DNA of 11,443 nucleotides from SG8-41 sp029864385 (lineage in GTDB: Bacteria; Pseudomonadota; Gammaproteobacteria; Burkholderiales; SG8-41): the NCBI GenBank assembly GCA_029864385.1, contig JAOTTL010000116.1, positions 1 through 11,443 of the forward strand, written 5' to 3'. This document shows positions 1 through 6,886 of the stretch, piece by piece (the stretch's first letter is position 1; each line of letters opens with the position of its first letter). The notes under the pieces were generated by a model. It did no database searches. It was given only the letters and a program-made list of their open reading frames with translations, and had not been told where the DNA came from. The position numbers and the translations under genes were made by a program.

Positions 1-42
1 CCGTCACCCGTCACCCGTCACCCGTCACCCGTCACCCGTCAC
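1..42. repeat. 7-bp tandem repeat CCGTCAC, six perfect copies
   Basis: Six exact head-to-tail copies of CCGTCAC run from the window edge to position 42, so the array may continue to the left. It ends 11 bases before the ATG of the glycerate 2-kinase gene and therefore lies in its 5' untranslated or promoter region. Perfect heptamers can gain or lose units by slipped-strand mispairing. A change here would alter the spacing upstream of the start codon, not the reading frame of the gene. Confidence 0.95.
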
Positions 43-53
43 GCAGTTTAGAG

Positions 54-1325
54 ATGTCTCCCCGCGACCTTCTCCTCGGCAGTTTCCAGGCCGCCCTTGC
101 GGCAGCCGACCCGCTGAAGATCGTCCCGCAACACCTGCCCGAACCGCCCAAGGGGCGCACGCTCGTGGTGGGCGCGGGCAAGGCCGCCGCGTCCATGGCC
201 CTTGCCGTCGAGCAGAACTGGCCGGGCAAAGCCCCGCTCGACGGTCTCGTCATCACGCGCTACCAGCACGGGCTGCTCACCAACCGCATCAACGTGATCG
301 AGGCCGCGCACCCGGTACCCGACGAGAACGGCGAAAGGGCGACGCATGAGATCCTGAAGCAGGTGAGATCCCTCACCCCGAACGATCTCCTGCTCGTGCT
401 TCTCTCGGGCGGCGGCTCCGCCTTGCTCTCGCTGCCGGTGGCAGGCATCGGCATGGAGGAGCTCAAGACCACGACCCGCGAGCTGCTGAGAAGCGGCGCT
501 CCTATCCAGGACATGAACACCGTGCGGAAGCATCTCTCCGCCATCCAGGGCGGGCAGCTCGCCGCCGCTACACGTGCGCCGGTGCTCGCTCTAACCCTCT
601 CGGACGTGACCGGCGACGACCCGACTCACATCGCGTCCGGGCCCTGCGCCGCCGATCCCACGACTTACCAGGATGCGCTCGACATCCTCAGGCGTTACAA
701 GGTCAACGCGCCCCGGGCCGTGCTTGACCATCTCGCGCAGGGAGCGAAGAAGAAGATCCCGGAGACGCCGAAGCCCGGGAACCGCCTCTTCGGGCGCGTC
801 GAGAACCGGGTCATCGCGACGGCTCAGCAGTCGCTGCAGGCGGCCGCGGACTTTTTCTCCGGGCACGATATCCACCCGGCCATTCTCGGCGATTCCGTGA
901 CCGGTGAAGCCCGCCAGGTGGCGAAGGTCTACGGCGCGCTCGCGCGACAGGTAAAGCGCCGCGGCCAGCCGTGGGTCCCACCCGTGGCGCTCATCTCCGG
1001 CGGCGAGACCACGGTGACGGTCCGAGGCAAGGGCCGTGGCGGGCGCTGCACGGAGTTTCTGCTCGCACTGGCGGTGGATCTCGCCGGCACCGATGGCATC
1101 CACGCATTGGCATGCGATACCGACGGGATCGACGGTTCGGAAGATAACGCCGGGGCCGTGCTTGCACCGGACTCGCTGAAGCGCGCCGAGAAAAAGAAGC
1201 TCGATGCCGTGAGCCTGCTGGAGAACAATGACGCCTATGATTTTTTCAGTGAGCTTGGCGATCTGATCGTCACCAGCCCCACGCGCACCAACGTCAATGA
1301 CTACCGCACTATTCTCGTCCTCTGA
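54..1325 (+). CDS. D-glycerate 2-kinase, MOFRL family (often annotated as TtuD 'hydroxypyruvate reductase')
   Basis: This 423-residue protein probably phosphorylates D-glycerate to 2-phosphoglycerate with ATP in the cytoplasm, feeding glyoxylate, tartrate or serine-type carbon into glycolysis. Family hallmarks run in order: VVGAGKAAASMA (about 38-49, with Lys43), the glycine-rich SGGGSALL (118-125), KHLSAIQGGQLA (159-170), SDVTGDD (183-189) and IASGP (193-197). The C-terminal MOFRL domain carries SGGETTV (315-321), GRGGRCTEFLLALA (328-341), DTDGIDG (355-361) and TNVNDYR near the end. Length is normal for the family. The start is the ATG just after the heptamer repeat; no clear Shine-Dalgarno sequence precedes it. 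Near the C terminus SPTRTNVND replaces the usual GPTGTNVND, a mild divergence. The old name hydroxypyruvate reductase for ttuD-like genes is probably wrong. No neighbouring glyoxylate or tartrate genes are visible. Confidence 0.9.
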   Translation: MSPRDLLLGSFQAALAAADPLKIVPQHLPEPPKGRTLVVGAGKAAASMALAVEQNWPGKAPLDGLVITRYQHGLLTNRINVIEAAHPVPDENGERATHEILKQVRSLTPNDLLLVLLSGGGSALLSLPVAGIGMEELKTTTRELLRSGAPIQDMNTVRKHLSAIQGGQLAAATRAPVLALTLSDVTGDDPTHIASGPCAADPTTYQDALDILRRYKVNAPRAVLDHLAQGAKKKIPETPKPGNRLFGRVENRVIATAQQSLQAAADFFSGHDIHPAILGDSVTGEARQVAKVYGALARQVKRRGQPWVPPVALISGGETTVTVRGKGRGGRCTEFLLALAVDLAGTDGIHALACDTDGIDGSEDNAGAVLAPDSLKRAEKKKLDAVSLLENNDAYDFFSELGDLIVTSPTRTNVNDYRTILVL

Positions 1326-1338
1326 AGACGGGCGCAGC

Positions 1339-1488
1339 GGCGGATTTGTGGTGCTGTGGCCGATGCTCTACACCGACACGGCCGAGTCCTGGAAGCTGTC
1401 TGATCCGCGCCAGCGAATGGCTATCGCGGGCGCGGGCATCGGGGCCGAGTTAGCGCTCGCGGGCCTGATTCGGGAGAGCGGCTTCTGA
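1339..1488 (+). pseudogene. Relic of an M50 / site-2-protease-like membrane peptidase
   Basis: An open frame overlapping the kinase 3' end contains VVLWPMLYTDTAESWKLS followed by DPRQRMAIAGAGIGAELALAGL. From memory of the family, this matches the segment just after the HExxH zinc helix in putative peptide zinc metalloproteases (M50-like, often next to HlyD-type adaptors), where 'WPMLYTD..SW.L..R.QR..I..AG..AELALA' is conserved. Only about 42 residues remain. The HExxH motif, the later membrane helices and the downstream Asp motif are absent, and the frame ends at a TGA soon after similarity stops. Similarity begins at about 1345, just behind the kinase stop codon, so the 5' part of the peptidase gene has been lost. 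An open frame from an ATG at 1297 exists, but its first 15 or so codons are simply the kinase 3' end read in another frame. I treat it as a non-functional remnant. Confidence 0.6.
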
Positions 1489-1512
1489 AGAAAACGAAAT
1501 TTTTGACGCGCG

Positions 1513-2808
1513 CTACGGCAGCGTCAGCCGGATCTCGATGCGCCGGTTGCGCTGCCACGCCCCCCGCGTGTTGGCTGGATCGAGCGGGTGGTACTCCCCA
1601 AAACCGGCTGCGATCAAGCGCCGCGCAGGAATGCCTTCCGCGATGAGGAAGCGCACAATGGAAAGGGCCCGCGCCACAGACAGCTCCCAGTTGGACGGGA
1701 ACTTCTGCGTGCTGATCGGCCTCCGGTCGGTATGGCCATCGACGCGCAGCACCCAATCGATGTCGCCTGGAATGCGTACGGACACCTCCTTCAGAGTCTC
1801 AGCCAGTCGCTTCATCTGGCGCTGGCCCGGCGCACCGAGCTCCGCCGACCCGGTCTCGAACAACACCTCCGACTGGAACACGAAGCGGTCGCCGACGATG
1901 CGGATATCGTCGCGCTCACCCAGCGCCTCGCGCAGCCGGCCGAAGAACTCCGAGCGATAGCGGTTGAGCTCCTGCACCTTGCGCGCAAGTGCAATGTTCA
2001 GGCGCTCGCCGAGACCCGCAATCTCGATTTTCTGATCCTTCACCTTCGCTTCGGCGAGCTTGAGCGCGGCGGACAACTCCGCCAGCTGCCGGCGCAGCGC
2101 CTGCACCTGCTGATTGAGCTCGGCGATGCGGCTCTCCGCGCGCCGCGACAGCCGCCGTTCCTCGGCGAGCGCGTCGTCCTGCTCCTCGACGCGGGCGGTC
2201 AAATCGGCGACGCGGATGTCGCGCTTGTCGATCTCCTTCTGGGCGAGCCGCGTCCGCTCCTCTTCACTGGAAAGACGTGCTTCAAGCAGCTTCGAACGAT
2301 CGCGCAATGCCGTGAGCTCGGTATCGCGCTGCGCGATCTGCTGCTCGAGCTCGCGGCGCAGCTCGCGCAAGGCCGCGATGTCCTGCTGCAAGCTGGCAAT
2401 TTCCGCGAGCCGCGCCTTGATTGCCTCCTTGTCGGCAGAAATGATTTTCCTCGCTTCGGCAAGATCGGCCTCCGTCACGGCGGCGCGCTCCAGCGCCAGA
2501 CGCAACCGCCCCGAGACGTCTTCACGCTCGGCCAGGGTGGCGCGCAGGTGCGCCTCCGTGTCGGCGAGCCGACTCTCCAGGCTCGTGCTGCGGTCGCGCT
2601 CGAGCGAGAGCGTCTCGGCAAGCTCGTTGATGCTGCGCTGGAGCCGGGTAATCGTCGCCTCGCGTCCCGCCAGCTCCCACGAGGCGTAAAACTGCGCCAG
2701 CACGAACAGCAGCAGCATGAAAATGAAAACGAGTAGCACCGAGGCGAGCGCATCGACGAACCCCGGCCAGATGTCGATGGTGCGCGTGCGGCGGCCGAGC
2801 TGAAACAT
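1513..2808 (-). CDS. OmpA/MotB-like peptidoglycan-binding protein with long coiled coil
   Basis: This 431-residue protein has a MotB-like layout. A short cytoplasmic N terminus is followed by one membrane helix (about 17-41) whose start, WPGFVDALAS, puts Asp19 where MotB carries its proton-binding aspartate. Residues about 47-282 are an almost uninterrupted, charged heptad-rich coiled coil. The C-terminal OmpA domain (about 309-431) contains VDGHTDRRPI (Asp361), NWELSVARA (Arg380) and WQRNRRIEIRL, the usual peptidoglycan-contact elements. It should sit in the inner membrane and grip the cell wall. The gene starts 12 bases after the stop of the MotA-like gene, so the two form an operon and almost certainly a complex. 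Flagellar MotB is shorter and lacks this coiled coil; ZorB of Zorya has a similar membrane/OmpA logic but no long coil. The actual load of the motor is unknown. Confidence 0.85.
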   Translation of the reverse strand: MFQLGRRTRTIDIWPGFVDALASVLLVFIFMLLLFVLAQFYASWELAGREATITRLQRSINELAETLSLERDRSTSLESRLADTEAHLRATLAEREDVSGRLRLALERAAVTEADLAEARKIISADKEAIKARLAEIASLQQDIAALRELRRELEQQIAQRDTELTALRDRSKLLEARLSSEEERTRLAQKEIDKRDIRVADLTARVEEQDDALAEERRLSRRAESRIAELNQQVQALRRQLAELSAALKLAEAKVKDQKIEIAGLGERLNIALARKVQELNRYRSEFFGRLREALGERDDIRIVGDRFVFQSEVLFETGSAELGAPGQRQMKRLAETLKEVSVRIPGDIDWVLRVDGHTDRRPISTQKFPSNWELSVARALSIVRFLIAEGIPARRLIAAGFGEYHPLDPANTRGAWQRNRRIEIRLTLP

Positions 2809-2820
2809 GGGCGTGTGCCC

Positions 2821-3948
2821 TCAGGCGCCTCCGCCGGAGCGCCCGGCGATCGTGCGCGTCAGCAGGCGCAGCTCGTTACGGAGGTCCTCCGCCATCTGCC
2901 TGCGCTCGGCGGCCCCGTCCTCCGCGAGGCGGTGCAGGTTGAGGTCCATGCTGCGAAAATGCGCGCGCATCGCGTCGTCCATGCCCCAACCCGACTCGGC
3001 CGCGGCCGCAAGACGCGAGACGATCGGCTGGAGATCCTGGTGCTGACGCGCGAGCCCCTTGATGAGCTGCTGCTCCCCGCGAATCTGGTCCGTTAGGTCG
3101 GCGAGCCGGGCCGTCAGCTGCAGCAGCTGCTCGCGCATCATGGTTCGGTCTTCCTCCCCGCGAGACAGGATGCGCTCCAGGCCCTCGAGGCTGTCCGCCG
3201 TTTTCTCCAGCAGCGCCTCGACATAAGCAGGGATCGAGTGTTCACCCTCGGCAAGCAGCGCGCTGCTCGGCAGATGCGTCAACTCGGCGAGCCAGTCTTC
3301 CAGTTCTTTGAAGAACCGGTTTTCGGCGTGCCCCGCCTGGAGGTCGAGAAAGCCCAGAACGAGCGCTCCCGCCAAGCCGAACAGCGAGGAGCTGAAGGCC
3401 GTGCCCATCCCGGCGAGGGGCCCCTGGAGATCGTCCCTCAACCGTCCGAACGCCTCGCCCACGTCTCCACCCGCCACCTGCAGGCTGGCGATTACCTTGC
3501 TGACCGCGACCACGGTGTCGAGCAGGCCCCAAAAGGTTCCCAGCAGCCCGAGGAAGATGAGCAGCCCGACAAAGTAGCGCGAGATATCGCGGTTCTGGTC
3601 GAGGCGCAGCCGGATGCCGTCGAGCAGCGAGCGCATCACCGTGGCCGACAGGCGCGGCGTGCCTTCGCGCGCCGAGAGCATCCGGGCGAGCGGCGCGAGC
3701 ATGCGCGGCTCGCCAGCCTCGAAAGCCGGGGCGCCTGCCTGACGCCGGTCGAGCCATACGTGTTCGTTTTGCAGGCTCAGGACCTGCTGGAACACGATGC
3801 CGATGCCGACCCCGAGGACGCCAATGATCATGCCGTTAAAAAGCGGGTTGGCGAGAAACGCGGCGCGCAAAGGTACAAACAGCGCCGCGACCACCACGGC
3901 GACCGCGAACAGGAATACGAGCATCCAGACGACGGTTCGATTCTTCAT
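2821..3948 (-). CDS. MotA/TolQ/ExbB-like proton channel protein
   Basis: From the ATG at 3948 the product has 375 residues. Four membrane helices are visible at about 6-28, 36-58, 124-150 and 183-205. The third and fourth carry the MotA/ExbB signature: SRYFVGLLIFLGLLGTFWGL (123-142) and GPLAGMGTAFSSSLFGLAGA (176-195). A cytoplasmic C-terminal part (about 245-370) looks helical and coiled-coil prone. It should form the ion-conducting ring around the membrane helix of the OmpA-like partner encoded 12 bases downstream. The frame stays open to 3996, but I chose 3948 because AAGGA lies 7 bases upstream with GAGGAG directly behind it, and the extra 16 residues look non-coding. It is neither flagellar MotA nor TolQ by context. 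ZorA of Zorya is a relative, but no ZorC/D/E-type gene is nearby. Confidence 0.85.
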   Translation of the reverse strand: MKNRTVVWMLVFLFAVAVVVAALFVPLRAAFLANPLFNGMIIGVLGVGIGIVFQQVLSLQNEHVWLDRRQAGAPAFEAGEPRMLAPLARMLSAREGTPRLSATVMRSLLDGIRLRLDQNRDISRYFVGLLIFLGLLGTFWGLLDTVVAVSKVIASLQVAGGDVGEAFGRLRDDLQGPLAGMGTAFSSSLFGLAGALVLGFLDLQAGHAENRFFKELEDWLAELTHLPSSALLAEGEHSIPAYVEALLEKTADSLEGLERILSRGEEDRTMMREQLLQLTARLADLTDQIRGEQQLIKGLARQHQDLQPIVSRLAAAAESGWGMDDAMRAHFRSMDLNLHRLAEDGAAERRQMAEDLRNELRLLTRTIAGRSGGGA

Positions 3949-3955
3949 CGCTTCA

Positions 3956-3966
3956 TCCTTCTCCTC
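3956..3966 (-). promoter_or_regulatory. Ribosome binding site deciding the MotA-like start
   Basis: Read on the minus strand, this segment is GAGGAGAAGGA and ends 7 bases before the ATG at 3948. It supports that start over the upstream in-frame ATG at 3996. Confidence 0.7.
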
Positions 3967-4129
3967 GTTCCTCGAGAGGCATGCGAAACGTCCCAAGGCA
4001 GGGACGGATCAGGGATACCGCGCCCGGACAGAAAGCGCAAGAGCCGGTCCATCAGGTCAGCGCGATGCGGTTTTCCAATGCCCTCATTCGAGATGATAAT
4101 CCGTAAATGCAGCTTGAGTCGCTAATCGC

Positions 4130-5089
4130 GTGAACCTGACGGTCCTGTACGAGCCCTGGCGGTTGCGTCCGCTTGCCTGGATCCATCGCGTCGAGGCGCG
4201 CTCGATCGTTGCCGAGCTGGAGCGCGCGGGCCACACGGTGAACCTGATCCCGTTTCGCGAAAACCGGATCGCGAGCCTGCCGCCAGGCCCGCTCCTGCTG
4301 CGCGTTTCCGACCCCGTCATGCTGCTTGCGACACGGGCACTCACCCGCGCAGCGAGACCTTTCTGGGGGCCCGCAGCAGCGGTGATGGAACGCTGCCATG
4401 ACAAGTACGATGCCCTCCGTCTCGCTGTGGCGCACGGCGTCGCCTGCCCCGCGACCGCGCTGGCCGGTGAGGCTGGCGCAATGCCATTCCCACTGGTCCT
4501 GAAGCCCCGGCGCGGCTCCGACTCGATTGGCGTGAAAGTCGTGCGGGAAGGACCGATTCCACCGCGCTTGCAGACCGAAATGCATGTTGCGCAGGAGCAG
4601 GTACGCGGAACGGAGCTGACGATAGGGGTAATCCGCGAACGGACCGGACTGCCATTGCGAATCCTCCTGCCGGAGGGGACACCGTATTCGTTCGTCCGCA
4701 AGTATCTGTACAGGCCCCGTCGTGAGGTGTTGACGGATGACGCTCTCGGCGGACGGGTCCGCGACACGGCGCTCCAGATTGCCCGGCTGTTCGGCGTCAA
4801 CTGGGCGGCGCGGATTGACTTCATTTACGACCCTCGGCGCGGGCGCCTTTGCTTCCTCGAGTGCGACGCGGCGCCGCTCGTGGGGCCGGCGTCGGCATTC
4901 GCCGTCAGCCTCGCGGCCGCGGGCATGACACGTGCCGAGCAGCTTCGATCACTGATCGACGACGCGGGTTGCACGAAGCCGTCGCTCGTGAATCGTGATC
5001 GGATATCGTTGCTCGATCCCGGTTCCCCGTTTTCCTGGCGCCTTACGCGCCATGCTGCGCGAGGCGGCTGTAGACGCGCCGCACGTTGA
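4130..5089 (+). CDS. ATP-grasp ligase-like protein (D-Ala-D-Ala ligase superfamily)
   Basis: This 319-residue protein has the order of an ATP-grasp ligase. An N-terminal domain (about 1-85) is followed by DKYDALRLAVAHGVACPAT (91-109), the ATP lysine in FPLVLKPRRGSDSIGV (Lys125, glycine-rich loop 129-135), QEQVRGTELTIGVI (155-168), and the metal-site strand ARIDFIYD (Asp230), ending in FLECDAAPL (Glu244, Asp246). The usual Glu-x-Asn of D-Ala-D-Ala ligases is Glu-Cys-Asp here, so the second metal ligand is changed. ATP-grasp enzymes join a carboxylate to an amine or thiol through an acyl phosphate; the substrates here cannot be read from sequence. The start is a GTG with no clear Shine-Dalgarno. 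The gene is divergent from the MotA-like gene, 181 bases away. Its last 16 codons overlap ligJ on the other strand, and the Arg/Ala-rich tail (about 304-319) looks like read-through rather than a conserved domain. Confidence 0.75.
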   Translation: MNLTVLYEPWRLRPLAWIHRVEARSIVAELERAGHTVNLIPFRENRIASLPPGPLLLRVSDPVMLLATRALTRAARPFWGPAAAVMERCHDKYDALRLAVAHGVACPATALAGEAGAMPFPLVLKPRRGSDSIGVKVVREGPIPPRLQTEMHVAQEQVRGTELTIGVIRERTGLPLRILLPEGTPYSFVRKYLYRPRREVLTDDALGGRVRDTALQIARLFGVNWAARIDFIYDPRRGRLCFLECDAAPLVGPASAFAVSLAAAGMTRAEQLRSLIDDAGCTKPSLVNRDRISLLDPGSPFSWRLTRHAARGGCRRAAR

Positions 5090-6059
5090 GGTGAAAGATC
5101 TTCTCCCGGTCCCCGGGGGAGAGCCAGTCGATGGCGTCCAGGTAGCGCTTCGTATCATCGTAGTAATGACCCGTTTCCGGATCGATGCCGCGCACCGCGC
5201 CGACCATCTCGGATGCGAACAGGATGTTGTCCGCCGGGATGACCTCGAGCAGGAGCTCGATCCCGGGACGGTGGTAGACGCAGGTGTCGAAGAAGACATT
5301 CTTGAGCAGCAGATCCTTCAACGGCGGGCGGCCCATGTCCTGCGCGATCCCGCGGTAACGGCCCCAGTGATACGGCACAGCGCCGCCCCCGTGCGGAATG
5401 ACGAACTTCAGGGTCGGGAAATCCTTGAACAGATCGGAGGTGATGAACTGCATGAATGCCGTCGTGTCGGCATTGATGTAATGGGCCCCGGTGAAGTGAA
5501 AGTTCGGATTGCAGGACGCGCTGACGTGCACCATCGCCGGCACGTCGAGCTCCACTATTTTTTCGTACAGGGGGTACCACCACCGGTCCGTGAGCGGCGG
5601 ATCGGTCCAGTAGCCGCCCGACGGGTCCGGGTTCAGGTTGCAGCCAATAGAACCCAATTCGTTCACGCAGCGCTCGAGCTCCCCGATGCAGTTGCTCGGG
5701 TGCACGCCGGGGCTCTGGGGCAACTGGCATACGCCGACAAAATTCTTCGGATAAAGCGTGCAGGCCCGATGGATCAGATCGTTACAGGTCTCCGACCAGT
5801 ACTGGCTCGTGATCGCATCGCCGATGTGATGTCCCATCCCGCCGGCCCGCGGCGAGAAAATAGTGACATCGGTTCCGCGCTCACGCTGAAGCTTGAGCTG
5901 CGAGCCCTCCAGACTCTCCCGGATTTGGTCATCCGTGATCCCCACCGTTCCTTTCGACTGCCGGTGAGAAGGCTGCCTGAGCGCCTCGATTTGGCGCTTG
6001 CGGTAGTCCTCAAGCGCCCGGGGTGCGGTCGTGTAATGCCCGTGGCAATCGATGATCAT
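5043..6059 (-). CDS. ligJ: 4-oxalomesaconate hydratase (amidohydrolase family)
   Basis: LigJ hydrates 4-oxalomesaconate to 4-carboxy-4-hydroxy-2-oxoadipate in the 4,5-cleavage pathway for protocatechuate and gallate, a cytoplasmic step in lignin-aromatic breakdown. The 338-residue product matches the Sphingobium LigJ I remember along most of its length and in size. Shared stretches include MIIDCHGHYTTAP at the N terminus, NLNPDPSGG (141-149), FVIPHGGGAVPYHWGR (219-234), FFDTCVYH (256-263), and FASEMVGAVRGIDP (281-294). The zinc ligands of that enzyme are present at the same numbers: His6, His8, His178 and Glu284. The start ATG at 6059 encodes the family's conserved N terminus directly. The other pathway genes (ligAB, ligC, ligI, ligK) are not in the window, so it is an isolated gene here. 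Its end overlaps the ATP-grasp gene by 47 bases, tail to tail. Confidence 0.9.
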   Translation of the reverse strand: MIIDCHGHYTTAPRALEDYRKRQIEALRQPSHRQSKGTVGITDDQIRESLEGSQLKLQRERGTDVTIFSPRAGGMGHHIGDAITSQYWSETCNDLIHRACTLYPKNFVGVCQLPQSPGVHPSNCIGELERCVNELGSIGCNLNPDPSGGYWTDPPLTDRWWYPLYEKIVELDVPAMVHVSASCNPNFHFTGAHYINADTTAFMQFITSDLFKDFPTLKFVIPHGGGAVPYHWGRYRGIAQDMGRPPLKDLLLKNVFFDTCVYHRPGIELLLEVIPADNILFASEMVGAVRGIDPETGHYYDDTKRYLDAIDWLSPGDREKIFHLNVRRVYSRLAQHGA

Positions 6060-6118
6060 GATCTCTCAGTACCCTTGGTGAAAACGATGCGGCGTTACGG
6101 CAATCTAGTGATCATTAA

Positions 6119-6205
6119 CCACGGAATCACACGGAAACACACCGACGAAGCCGTCAACCGGGAAGTGCTCTGTAGTGAAACAGGAAATTCCGTGTGCTTC
6201 CGTGG
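6119..6205. repeat. Intergenic inverted repeat, 18-bp arms
   Basis: The left arm CCACGGAATCACACGGAA (6119-6136) and right arm TTCCGTGTGCTTCCGTGG (6188-6205) are reverse complements with one mismatch, separated by 51 bases. They fill the gap between usp and ligJ, both transcribed leftward. Each arm contains the submotif CACGGAA twice in imperfect form. Possible roles are a transcript stem-loop between the two genes or a dispersed palindromic intergenic element. No T-run follows on the minus strand, so a simple intrinsic terminator is unlikely. Confidence 0.8.
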
Positions 6206-6352
6206 CCGTGTTGTTTTTGGACAGGCTTCTCGTAGCGGGCGACGAGCCATGGGTGAAGGTTGACGCCTGTTGCAAACGGCACACGCCCCTCACGCAGCTC
6301 GCGCCAGCACGGCTCGCATCGCTTCTTCCAGGGCTGGGTCGCCGGGCTTTTG

Positions 6353-6805
6353 CTACCGGTGGCGCACAACGAGGACCGGTATCCGGCTATGGGTAAGAAG
6401 CTTGACCGTCTCGCTGCCAAGGAGCAGGCCTTCCAGACCCCTGCGCCCATGCGAGGCCATGACGACAAGGTCGCACCCAAGCTGACCGGCCTTGTCGATG
6501 ATTTCCTCGTAGGGATCATCACCGACTACGACCAAGCCGTTGCTCTCGACGCCAACCGCCTTCGCGCGTGCCGTTACTTTATCCAGCAATGCCTCGGCGT
6601 TCTTTTTGGCCAGATTTTCGTAATCGCTCTCGAGCTTCTGGACCAGCTTCGACGACACGCCTTCGTCAAGAACCAAGTTGCGGTGCGCAATCACGTGCAT
6701 CACGGTCAGTTTTGCCTTGACGGACCGGGCTAACGCAATGCCGTGATCCGCTGCTTCGTCGGAGAGCTCCGAGCCGTCGTGGGGCAGCAGGATGTTTTTA
6801 TACAT
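6353..6805 (-). CDS. Universal stress protein, UspA family, single domain
   Basis: The 150-residue product is a single Usp domain of normal length. It begins with MYKNILLPHDGS (Asp10 at the nucleotide-binding position) and ends with the ATP-binding-class motif ASHGRRGLEGLLLGSETV (Gly120, Gly123, Gly130, Ser131) and PVLVV. The family forms cytoplasmic dimers that bind ATP and help survival under starvation, oxygen shifts or other stress; the specific role is not readable. The start is well supported: AGAAAGG lies 6 bases upstream on the minus strand. The gene reads toward ligJ, 293 bases away, with an inverted repeat in the gap, so co-transcription is doubtful. A TGAT-N4-ATCA palindrome about 85 bases upstream suggests control by an FNR/ANR-type regulator, as is known for usp genes in other proteobacteria. 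Confidence 0.92.
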   Translation of the reverse strand: MYKNILLPHDGSELSDEAADHGIALARSVKAKLTVMHVIAHRNLVLDEGVSSKLVQKLESDYENLAKKNAEALLDKVTARAKAVGVESNGLVVVGDDPYEEIIDKAGQLGCDLVVMASHGRRGLEGLLLGSETVKLLTHSRIPVLVVRHR

Positions 6806-6886
6806 GTCGTGCCTTTCTTATGCAGATTCTTAAACAGAAATGCTCAGAAATTGAGGCGGGGAAATGGCTCCAGCCGTAGAGCAGGC

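Noticed and set aside
1..42. CCGTCAC array as a CRISPR or part of a coding repeat
   Set aside because: The units are contiguous 7-mers without spacers and lie before the start codon; this is a simple tandem repeat.
1588..2736. Long plus-strand open frame (382 codons) opposite the OmpA-like gene
   Set aside because: It is the antisense shadow of the coiled-coil gene in GC-rich DNA; it has no domain character, while the minus strand shows a full MotB/OmpA layout.
1513..3948. The MotA-like/OmpA-like pair as a Zorya defence system
   Set aside because: ZorAB-type architecture is partly shared, but there is no ZorC/ZorD or ZorE-like gene; the flanking genes are a glycerate kinase and an ATP-grasp protein, and the long coil is on the wrong subunit.
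3238..4125. Plus-strand open frame (295 codons) opposite the MotA-like gene
   Set aside because: Antisense shadow; composition is Arg/Glu/Gln-rich without domains, and the minus-strand product has clear membrane helices and family motifs.
4995..6263. Plus-strand open frame (422 codons) opposite ligJ
   Set aside because: Antisense of a gene recognised along its full length by family motifs and zinc ligands.
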